Positions 1 to 5,071 of a stretch of DNA of 5,071 bases are shown here, in pieces. The stretch covers positions 1 to 5,071 of the forward strand of contig NZ_JADEXF010000361.1 in NCBI RefSeq assembly GCF_015207245.1, written 5' to 3'. The stretch's first letter is position 1; every line of letters starts with the position of its first letter. The stretch comes from Nostoc cf. edaphicum LEGE 07299. GTDB lineage: Bacteria > Cyanobacteriota > Cyanobacteriia > Cyanobacteriales > Nostocaceae. The notes under the pieces are model-generated. The model was not told the DNA's origin. It worked only from the letters and a program-made list of their open reading frames with translations, and searched no databases. A program made the position numbers and the translations under genes.

Positions 1-2
1 AT

Positions 3-1172
3 ACACCAACCTGTCAACTATTTACAGGACATCTTGGCTGTGGAAAATCAACGGAGTTGTTGCGCCTGAAAGCTGAGTTAGAAGTGGAGCAATTTCATGT
101 AGTTTACTTTGAGTCTACCCATGTCTTAGAAATGGCTGATGTGGATGTGACTGATATTTTGTTGGCGATCGCTGGACAGGTGAGTGAAAGTCTAGAAGGG
201 ATGAAAATTAGGCTCAAGCCTCGCTACTTTAGCAAGTTGTTTGGTGAAGTTGTGGATTTCTTGCAGACGCCAATTGACGTTGGGGTAGAAGCAGAGTTAT
301 CTGTAGGGATTGCCAAAATTACAGCTAAAACGAAAGAAAGTCCCCAATTGCGGCGGCGATTAAGAGATTATTTAGAACCGCGAACCGCAAATATTTTACA
401 GTCAATTAATCAAGAATTACTAGAACCTGCCAACAAAGAACTCAAAGCCAGGGGTAAAAAAGGATTAGTGGTAATTGTTGATAACTTGGATCGAGTCGCA
501 ATTAGACCTTTACCATCGGGGCGATCGCTGCCAGAATATTTATTTATTCAGCGTGGCGAACAGTTACGCAAACTGAATTGTCATGTAGTCTATACTATTC
601 CTTTAGCCCTAACTTTCTCCAACGATAGCGCCGAACTTCAGCATCGTTTGGGGGGTGGAGTTGCCCCAAAAATGTTACCGATGATACCTGTGCGTTTGCG
701 CTCTGGTGAGATTTTTCCCCAAGGGCTATCAATGATGCGGCAAATGGTGCTAGCTAGAGGTTTTCCAGACATTTTACCTAGCGATCGGTTAGGCTTAATT
801 ACAGAGGTGTTTGATAGTTTAGAAACCTTAGATCGATTATGCCTAATGAGTGGTGGTCATGTACGCGACTTACTAGGTTTACTGTTTGACTGTTTGCGAG
901 AACAAGATCCACCCTTTGAGCGGGAATGTGTCGAACTGGTAATTCAAAGACAGCGGGATTACCGAGCCAACGCTATCGACCCCCATGAGTGGGAACTAAT
1001 CTTTCAGGTAGTGCAACAGCAACGAGTTAGAGGTGATATAGAATACCACACCCTTTTGCGAAGTCTATTTGTATTTGAATACCGCGATCATCAGGGAGCT
1101 TGGTTTGCCGTCAACCCAGTTTTAGCAGAGACGGAAAAGTTTAAATCATGGTTGAACGACACGCACAAGTAG
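3..1172 (+). CDS. P-loop (AAA/KAP-like) ATPase, 5'-truncated by window edge
   Basis: The frame is open to the left edge, so this is the C-terminal 389 residues of a longer protein; probably a few dozen N-terminal residues are missing. The TTG at 57 is not the start: it lies just after a perfect Walker A motif, GHLGCGKST (27-53), which continues as TELLRLK. Walker B is VVIVDNLD, ending at 491, with hydrophobic residues before the acidic pair. A later SGGHVRDLL segment (849-875) resembles the sensor-2/arginine region of AAA- or KAP-type ATPases. There is no signal peptide in the visible part and no obvious membrane segment, so a cytoplasmic ATPase is likely. The end overlaps the next gene by 25 bases, which suggests translational coupling and that the two products work together. 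I recognise the sequence style as a cyanobacterial ATP-binding protein family, but its biological role is unknown to me. A conflict or signalling role is only a guess from the ATPase-plus-TPR-partner layout. Confidence 0.85.
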   Translation, partial: TPTCQLFTGHLGCGKSTELLRLKAELEVEQFHVVYFESTHVLEMADVDVTDILLAIAGQVSESLEGMKIRLKPRYFSKLFGEVVDFLQTPIDVGVEAELSVGIAKITAKTKESPQLRRRLRDYLEPRTANILQSINQELLEPANKELKARGKKGLVVIVDNLDRVAIRPLPSGRSLPEYLFIQRGEQLRKLNCHVVYTIPLALTFSNDSAELQHRLGGGVAPKMLPMIPVRLRSGEIFPQGLSMMRQMVLARGFPDILPSDRLGLITEVFDSLETLDRLCLMSGGHVRDLLGLLFDCLREQDPPFERECVELVIQRQRDYRANAIDPHEWELIFQVVQQQRVRGDIEYHTLLRSLFVFEYRDHQGAWFAVNPVLAETEKFKSWLNDTHK

Positions 1173-2035
1173 ATATCAGAGCAGCTAATGAGCGTGCTTT
1201 ACGGAGTTTGGGGAGAGCAATTACCCTTTCTAGCGGTCAATTCTCCCTGGTTTTGGTGTGCTGCAATTATCGAGTTTTGCAAGAACTTATGCTGCAACGA
1301 CTCGAAGAAATCTCTTCAGGAGTACACCATATTCAAAAGGTAATTCTGCCGCATAATGCCAGGAGTCTTTACACAAGTATTCATTTACAGCTGCTAACCG
1401 AAGCTAATCCGCCATCGGCGTTGATGATTTTGGGTTTAGAGTCAGTAGATGGACTCGACGATTTTCTGAGGTCTATTAATCATATTCGGGATGAATTTCG
1501 CAAACGCCACCCATTTCCAATGATTGTATGGGTGAATGACAAAGTGTTGCAAAAGGTAGCGCGTTTAGCACCAGATTTTGCTAGTTGGGCGGCGACACCG
1601 ATTCGGTTTGACATGACAACTCAATCACTGCTGCAATTTCTACAACAGGAAACTGACTCTTTATTTGCGACAGTGTTAGCAAACAATGCTGCACAACACC
1701 AACCTCCTCAAGTTGCCAAGCATTATTCCACTGTCGAGCAAGTCTGGGAACATAGTTATGAACTCCACTTTGCCATTAGAGAGTTGCACAATCGTGGTAT
1801 TACCTTAGAGCCAGAATTACACGCTAGTTTAGAATTTGTTTTTGGTCTAGATAATTATATTAGCGATCGCATCAATACAGGTTTAAGCCATTTTCAGCAA
1901 AGCTTGCAAGTTTGGCAAAAGTTGGCAGAGAAAGAGGAAGCAGGGGAGCAGAGGGGCAGAGGGGAAAAATTTACTGCCACTTCTCCACTGCTACCCTGCT
2001 ATGCCCTAATAAATGAATTAACTTTTTCCAACTAA
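1148..2035 (+). CDS. Truncated partner protein with degenerate NTPase-like domain; TPR region missing
   Basis: The ORF has 295 codons. The ATG at 1148 lies inside the end of the upstream ATPase gene in another frame, preceded by a weak GGAAAAG at about the right distance. Residues 33-40 (SLVLVCCN) form a beta strand at the place where a P-loop would sit, but no GKS/T follows. Residues 91-100 (ALMILGLESV) resemble a Walker B strand. Residues 124-155 contain the WVND and RLAPDFASWA segments that I associate with cyanobacterial TPR proteins. Residues 196-257 are helical and end in a TPR-like start, LSHFQQSLQVWQ. In the family I recognise, many TPR units follow; here residues 261-295 are charged, then nondescript, and are encoded by a G-rich repeat and hairpin (1939-2000). 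I therefore infer loss of the C-terminal TPR array, leaving a fragment that may or may not be functional. The stop overlaps the end of the opposing transketolase gene by 18 bases. Annotation as a pseudogene is a reasonable alternative. Confidence 0.7.
   Translation: MVERHAQVDIRAANERALRSLGRAITLSSGQFSLVLVCCNYRVLQELMLQRLEEISSGVHHIQKVILPHNARSLYTSIHLQLLTEANPPSALMILGLESVDGLDDFLRSINHIRDEFRKRHPFPMIVWVNDKVLQKVARLAPDFASWAATPIRFDMTTQSLLQFLQQETDSLFATVLANNAAQHQPPQVAKHYSTVEQVWEHSYELHFAIRELHNRGITLEPELHASLEFVFGLDNYISDRINTGLSHFQQSLQVWQKLAEKEEAGEQRGRGEKFTATSPLLPCYALINELTFSN
1939..2000. repeat. G-rich octameric repeat forming an imperfect inverted repeat
   Basis: The left arm (1939-1962) is three octamers: AGCAGGGG, AGCAGAGG and GGCAGAGG. 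The right arm (1977-2000) is its near reverse complement. Pairing 1939 with 2000 and moving inward gives 24 positions with four mismatches and one G-T, around a 14-base loop (1963-1976). The element lies inside the 3' end of the truncated gene and begins 17 bases beyond the transketolase stop codon. It may serve as a terminator for the minus-strand gene, or be a small mobile or repetitive palindrome of the type scattered in Nostocales genomes. There is no clean T-run on either side, so classical intrinsic termination is uncertain. Confidence 0.65.
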
Positions 2036-3937
2036 CTCCTTCACTTTGTTGATGATGCTCACTGGATCGATACCTTGATATGGGTACTGTTCCCACAAAC
2101 CGCCGCAACCTTCTTTGTGAGTTCCAAGATGGGCATATTTGGGAGTCAAACCCCGCTCTAGTAGCCAAGAACCGAAACGACTGCCTAAGCCAGTGCGACG
2201 GTTGAAGGCTTCTACTACAAGCACAAAAGGAGCATTACCAACTTTGGTAATTATTTCTTCATCAATGGTGTTTAAAGTTGCTTTGTTAACCAAACCAACG
2301 TCTAGCCCTTCTTGTTTAAGACGCTCTACAGCATCTAGGGAACGGTAGAGAGCATCGCCAAAACTGATGATGTAACCTTGCGTCCCTTCTCGTATTACTT
2401 CATCTTTACCGGGAACAAATTTGTAACCATTGCCAAAGAAGTCATTGCCGTTGCTGTCCTTAATATTGGGCACTTTAGAACGGGTGGAGAAAATAAACCG
2501 CAATCCAGGCTCAAAGAACACAGCTTCTACACAAGCTGTCATTTGATTAACATCTGCTGGGAAATACAACTGTGTTTGGTAGCCATCATCCAAGCCATTG
2601 TCGGCAAACATATTGTTCAAACCGAAGTGGCAGGTGTTATCTGCCATGTCATCTATACCCGCATGGGAAAAGTGACACAGAACATTGGAATAGTTCAGCC
2701 GTGCCATTGTAATTTCTGAGATACACATTTCTAAGAAGGCGCTGAAGGTGGCAAAAATACCTTGCTTGCCTTTCTCCATCCCGAATCCAGCCGCAGCAGA
2801 GAAGTTGCTCCGTTCCATAATGCCGGAGGAAATAAATATTTCTGGGTATGTATCATGAATTTTCTTCAAACCGCAGGAGCCTTCTAAGTCACTATCAATG
2901 ACCCTAATTTTTTCTTTACGCTCCGCTTCACTCATGCGATCGAGAACACCCACCACAGCTTCACCAAACACACTGCGGTTAGCGCCCCATTTGTCACTGG
3001 AACCCAGAAACGTATATGTTTGTTTGGGTTTCTCAATACTTTTAAGGTATTCGACAGCCGCAGTTTGTCCGCGAGATTCTAAATACTTAAGTGCTAAATC
3101 TACAGAAATTACATCATGACCATGAGTGGAGCCTTCTAAACCTTCAATACCAGGACACATCGGGCGTTTATTGATAATAGCGATCGCTCCGGGAGTATTT
3201 ACAGCTTCGCAAATACGACGGTATAAATCGTCTAAATCTTCCCCGTCTCCCTGAAGTACTTTTAACCCGTGCCCTTCTAAGGTTTTGGCGACACTAAAAC
3301 CAGGTAAATATTTAGAAGGATGTCCAGCGATCGTGACATCATTGTCATCAATAATCAGCTTGACGTTGAGATGTTGAGCAACAGCCAAGCGAGCAGCTTC
3401 AGCATCGTTGCCTTCTTGTTGCGATCCATCAGAACCAAGACAGAAAACAGCTTTGCCTGGATTCGCCATTGCCACACCATTGATGTAAGGCCAAACATGG
3501 CCCAGGCGGCCAGAACTAAATTTCACACCAGGAGTTAGCCCTAGTTCGGGGTGTCCCGGTAAATGGGAATGTGCTTGCCGATAACGTAAAAGTTGCTCGG
3601 CAGGTAAGTCACCATGCAAGGTTGCCATTAGATATTGGGTGGCGACTCGATGTCCTGCTTCATCAAAGAAAATCGGCACAAATTGCTCTGATGCTCCCCG
3701 GAAAAAGGCATCGAGAATCATCACCTCTGGCACTGTATCATAAGGCCCACCAGTATGGCCACCCACTCCGCTAGCAGCGCCAGTCGCCGTAAAAAAGACG
3801 ATCGCATCCCGGCAGAGTTGAATATTCGCTTTTAGAGTTTCTCGCTGTTGGGCGGTAAGGCTGGAATTTGCTGGATTGAGCGCTAAAAATTGGTAAGCAC
3901 CGAGATCAATCGGAAATTGGGTATTAATAGTAGTCAT
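2018..3937 (-). CDS. Transketolase-like thiamine-diphosphate enzyme (single chain)
   Basis: This protein of 639 residues is close to the usual 620-690 of transketolases and DXP synthases, and it is complete. The N-terminal pyrophosphate-binding domain holds GHTGG (60-64), GHPE (128-131) followed by TPGV (135-138), and the cofactor motif GSDGSQQEGN (168-177) closing at DDND (197-200). D170 and N199 are the expected metal ligands. The pyrimidine-binding domain starts near 320; E375 in GIMERSN is the expected cofactor-activating glutamate. H422, H437 and R486 (in STRSKVP) match active-site positions of transketolase by eye. The C-terminal domain runs from about 515. The GHPE/TPGV pair favours transketolase over DXP synthase. 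However, the usual GPLGQG is GRLGHV (143-148) and the DGPTHQ region is rewritten, so the substrate may not be the Calvin-cycle sugars. Expected chemistry is two-carbon ketol transfer between sugar phosphates in the cytoplasm. The ATG at 3937 has no strong Shine-Dalgarno upstream. A divergent DeoR-type regulator adjoins it. Confidence 0.88.
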   Translation of the reverse strand: MTTINTQFPIDLGAYQFLALNPANSSLTAQQRETLKANIQLCRDAIVFFTATGAASGVGGHTGGPYDTVPEVMILDAFFRGASEQFVPIFFDEAGHRVATQYLMATLHGDLPAEQLLRYRQAHSHLPGHPELGLTPGVKFSSGRLGHVWPYINGVAMANPGKAVFCLGSDGSQQEGNDAEAARLAVAQHLNVKLIIDDNDVTIAGHPSKYLPGFSVAKTLEGHGLKVLQGDGEDLDDLYRRICEAVNTPGAIAIINKRPMCPGIEGLEGSTHGHDVISVDLALKYLESRGQTAAVEYLKSIEKPKQTYTFLGSSDKWGANRSVFGEAVVGVLDRMSEAERKEKIRVIDSDLEGSCGLKKIHDTYPEIFISSGIMERSNFSAAAGFGMEKGKQGIFATFSAFLEMCISEITMARLNYSNVLCHFSHAGIDDMADNTCHFGLNNMFADNGLDDGYQTQLYFPADVNQMTACVEAVFFEPGLRFIFSTRSKVPNIKDSNGNDFFGNGYKFVPGKDEVIREGTQGYIISFGDALYRSLDAVERLKQEGLDVGLVNKATLNTIDEEIITKVGNAPFVLVVEAFNRRTGLGSRFGSWLLERGLTPKYAHLGTHKEGCGGLWEQYPYQGIDPVSIINKVKELVGKS

Positions 3938-4100
3938 GGTTTATTGATTGAATAAAAAACAATTTGAACAGACCGAATGCGCGATCGCACTACAAAAAAA
4001 TTGTTAAAACCCCCATTGAGCAACAATTATTCAAGCTCAAGCCAACCACTCAGAACCATTGTGGAACCGTGTGATTTCATCAAGTGCCAAAATCAATACA

Positions 4101-4136
4101 TTCAATTGTGCATGAATATGCTTGAATTCAATTGAA
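4101..4136. promoter_or_regulatory. Candidate DeoR-family operator (inverted TTCAATTG repeats)
   Basis: TTCAATTG (4101-4108) and CAATTGAA (4129-4136) form an inverted repeat with a 20-base spacer. The spacer contains a smaller inverted repeat, GCAT-GAAT-ATGC (4110-4121). The right half is three contiguous alternating pentamers, TTGAA TTCAA TTGAA (4122-4136), which creates two overlapping perfect 10-base palindromes, TTGAATTCAA and TTCAATTGAA. The GAATTC-centred one resembles in layout the palindromic operator of E. coli DeoR. Position upstream of the regulator and between divergent genes supports an operator; the binding protein is inferred. Confidence 0.45.
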
Positions 4137-4138
4137 GT

Positions 4139-4152
4139 TACGGATTACCGTA
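4139..4152. promoter_or_regulatory. Hyphenated palindrome TACGG-ATTA-CCGTA, possible protein-binding site
   Basis: Five-base perfect arms flank a 4-base centre, directly downstream of the TTGAA/TTCAA cluster and 22 bases upstream of the candidate -10 element of the regulator gene. Placement fits a repressor or activator site overlapping the promoter. It is short enough to be chance, and it does not fit the NtcA consensus GTA-N8-TAC. Confidence 0.3.
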
Positions 4153-4174
4153 CAAAGACTTGCATATCAATAAG

Positions 4175-4180
4175 TATAAA
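4175..4180 (+). promoter_or_regulatory. Candidate -10 element (TATAAA) for the DeoR-type regulator
   Basis: TATAAA matches the -10 consensus at five of six positions and lies 52 bases before the chosen start codon, giving a leader of roughly 45 bases. No convincing -35 lies at 16-18 bases upstream; the nearest TTGCAT (4160-4165) is too close. An activator-assisted or weak promoter is possible. Confidence 0.35.
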
Positions 4181-4219
4181 CTCACAAACGTGCAATTTCA
4201 AGTCCAAAAACGCATTTTC

Positions 4220-4223
4220 AGGA
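4220..4223 (+). promoter_or_regulatory. Shine-Dalgarno AGGA fixing the regulator start at 4233
   Basis: AGGA stands nine bases before the ATG at 4233. The alternative in-frame TTG at 4122 would add 37 residues unlike any DeoR N-terminus and would place the candidate -10 and part of the operator cluster inside the coding region. The site therefore decides the start. Confidence 0.7.
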
Positions 4224-4232
4224 AAATTAATT

Positions 4233-4997
4233 ATGCTAACTGCTGAACGACGACAATTCATCTTAGAAATTCTGCGTCGTGATAAAAAGGTACTTTCGAC
4301 AGAACTTAGTGCTGTTCTGAAAGTTTCTGAGGATACGATTCGTCGGGATTTGCGAGAACTGGCAGAAACGGGACTATTGCAACGCGTTCATGGGGGAGCG
4401 CTCCTCAAATCTCCAGCCACCGCTAGTTATGCCGATCGCCAAAAGCAAGCGCCAAAGGAAAAGGAAGCGATCGCTCGGACAGCAGCAAAATTAGTTTGTA
4501 CAGGACAGGTGGTGATTTTAGACGGAGGTACAACAACTCTCCAAGTAACCCGTCATTTGCCCCTAGATTTGCATGCAACAGTGATCACAAATAGTCCGCC
4601 AATAGCAGTTGCTTTAGCAGAACATCCCCATATAGAAGTTGTGATGTTAGGTGGACAACTCTACAAAAAAGCCTTGGTGAATGTGGGTACTGTCACCATT
4701 GAGACATTACGGATGATTCGTGCAGATTTGTGCATGTTAGGGGTTTGCAGTTTACATCCAGAAGTTGGGATTAGTGTACCTAACTTAGACGAAGCCCATG
4801 TCAAACGAGCGATGATTGCTGGATCGGCTGAGGTAGTCGGATTAGTCACAGCAGAAAAATTAGACACCGCTGCTCCTTATCTAGTGGAGTCTATTCATGC
4901 CCTGACTTACCTAGTAACTGCACCTACGGTATCTAATAATATGCTAAGTGCCTACAAAGCTTTAGGTTTGACCATTATACGTGATGAACACGAATGA
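4233..4997 (+). CDS. DeoR/GlpR-family transcriptional regulator
   Basis: The protein has 254 residues, typical of the family (about 250-260). The N-terminus is the classic DeoR winged helix-turn-helix: MLTAERRQFILEIL at the start, VSEDTIRRDLREL (31-43) as the recognition region, and LLQRVHGGA (48-56) as the wing. The C-terminal sensor domain (about 75-230) has the phosphosugar-site loop DGGTTT (97-102), TNSPP (119-123) and the LGG turn (139-141). It also has conserved basic or acidic positions in EAHVKRAMI (187-195) and AEKLD (207-211). The family usually represses sugar-metabolism genes and is released by a phosphorylated sugar. The transketolase-like gene divergently oriented 295 bases away is the likely target, together with autoregulation through the repeats between them; this is inference from context. 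No break or missing motif is visible. The start at 4233 is supported by the AGGA and by family length. Confidence 0.92.
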   Translation: MLTAERRQFILEILRRDKKVLSTELSAVLKVSEDTIRRDLRELAETGLLQRVHGGALLKSPATASYADRQKQAPKEKEAIARTAAKLVCTGQVVILDGGTTTLQVTRHLPLDLHATVITNSPPIAVALAEHPHIEVVMLGGQLYKKALVNVGTVTIETLRMIRADLCMLGVCSLHPEVGISVPNLDEAHVKRAMIAGSAEVVGLVTAEKLDTAAPYLVESIHALTYLVTAPTVSNNMLSAYKALGLTIIRDEHE

Positions 4998-5020
4998 TCT
5001 GAATTTGAAGATGCGATCGC

Positions 5021-5069
5021 TGGGGATTGGGGAAGGGAATAGGGTACAGGTTAGAGGGTACAGATTATT
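5021..5069. repeat. Degenerate heptameric tandem repeat (STRR-like)
   Basis: From 5021 the sequence divides cleanly into seven-base units: TGGGGAT, TGGGGAA, GGGAATA, GGGTACA, GGTTAGA, GGGTACA, GATTATT. Short tandemly repeated heptamers of this G-rich type are known between genes of heterocystous cyanobacteria. It lies 23 bases after the regulator stop, just beyond a HIP1 site (5013-5020), and may continue past the window. No terminator hairpin for the regulator gene is visible in 4998-5071. Confidence 0.65.
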
Positions 5070-5071
5070 CC

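Larger units (their letters stand above)
3938..4232. promoter_or_regulatory. Divergent control region between transketolase-like gene and DeoR-type regulator
   Basis: This 295-base stretch holds no convincing gene. It must carry the promoters for both flanking genes. It contains eight TTGAA/TTCAA pentamers (starts 3948, 3964, 4030, 4101, 4122, 4127, 4132, 4197), far above the one or so expected by chance. It also has a tandem TCAAGC pair (4031-4042), a hyphenated palindrome (4139-4152) and one HIP1 site (3981-3988). A poor minus-strand -10 candidate, AATAAT (complement of 4026-4031), could serve the transketolase gene, but I see no good -35 for it. A region of this kind between a repressor and a metabolic gene is the usual place for shared operators. 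Confidence 0.6.

Noticed and set aside
57..59. TTG start codon for the ATPase gene
   Set aside because: The frame is open to the window edge and upstream codons encode a perfect Walker A motif, so the true start is outside the window.
1971..2168. 65-codon minus-strand open frame across the convergent gene ends
   Set aside because: It overlaps the transketolase C-terminus in another frame and the hairpin repeat, with no recognisable protein features.
2139..3774. Several short plus-strand open frames opposite the transketolase-like gene
   Set aside because: They are shadows of a well-supported conserved coding frame and show no recognisable domain or start signal.
2018..3937. DXP synthase as the identity of the minus-strand enzyme
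   Set aside because: The GHPE-TPGV pair and the GSDG...DDND spacing are transketolase-type; the length alone does not favour DXP synthase.
4137..4153. NtcA binding site
   Set aside because: The GTTACGGATTACCGTAC stretch does not contain GTA-N8-TAC in the required spacing.
4122..4232. 37-residue N-terminal extension of the DeoR-type regulator from a TTG
   Set aside because: The family begins at the MLTAERR segment, the ATG at 4233 has a good AGGA before it, and the extension would cover the candidate promoter and operator.
4661..4867. 68-codon minus-strand open frame inside the regulator gene
   Set aside because: It is antisense to the conserved sensor domain and resembles no known protein.
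165..5020. Seven GCGATCGC copies as a CRISPR or regulatory array
   Set aside because: They are irregularly spaced, mostly inside genes, and are the well-known HIP1 octamer of cyanobacteria.

Overview
The window is chromosomal DNA of a filamentous, probably heterocyst-forming cyanobacterium (Nostocales: Nostoc/Anabaena-like). The evidence is seven perfect copies of the HIP1 octamer GCGATCGC in about 5 kb (starts at 165, 521, 1863, 3180, 3981, 4467, 5013), G-rich short tandem repeats of the kind common between genes in this group, moderately AT-rich base use, and protein families I associate with these genomes. The assignment is inferred from the sequence alone.

Region 1 (1-2035, + strand) is a two-gene unit. 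The first gene enters from beyond the left edge and encodes a P-loop ATPase; its Walker A motif lies in the first 55 bases. The second overlaps it by 25 bases. It encodes a partner protein with a degenerate, P-loop-less nucleotidase-like domain of the type that in cyanobacteria usually precedes a long TPR array. Here the protein stops where the TPRs should begin, and its last ~35 residues are read from a G-rich repeat that folds into an imperfect hairpin. I regard it as a truncated gene.

Region 2 (2018-3937, - strand) is an intact single-chain, thiamine-diphosphate-dependent transketolase-like enzyme of 639 residues. It converges on region 1, and the two reading frames overlap by 18 bases tail to tail. 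Its catalytic and cofactor motifs are transketolase-type, but several substrate-channel motifs differ from the housekeeping Calvin-cycle enzyme, so its substrate is uncertain.

Region 3 (3938-4232) is a 295-base divergent control region. It is rich in TTGAA/TTCAA pentamers, including three contiguous alternating copies, plus a separate hyphenated palindrome.

Region 4 (4233-4997, + strand) is a DeoR/GlpR-family repressor of 254 residues, divergent from the transketolase. DeoR-family proteins usually sense phosphorylated sugars and transketolases interconvert them, so the simplest reading is a small sugar-phosphate-responsive module with operators in the shared intergenic region. A heptameric G-rich tandem repeat follows the regulator and runs to the right edge.
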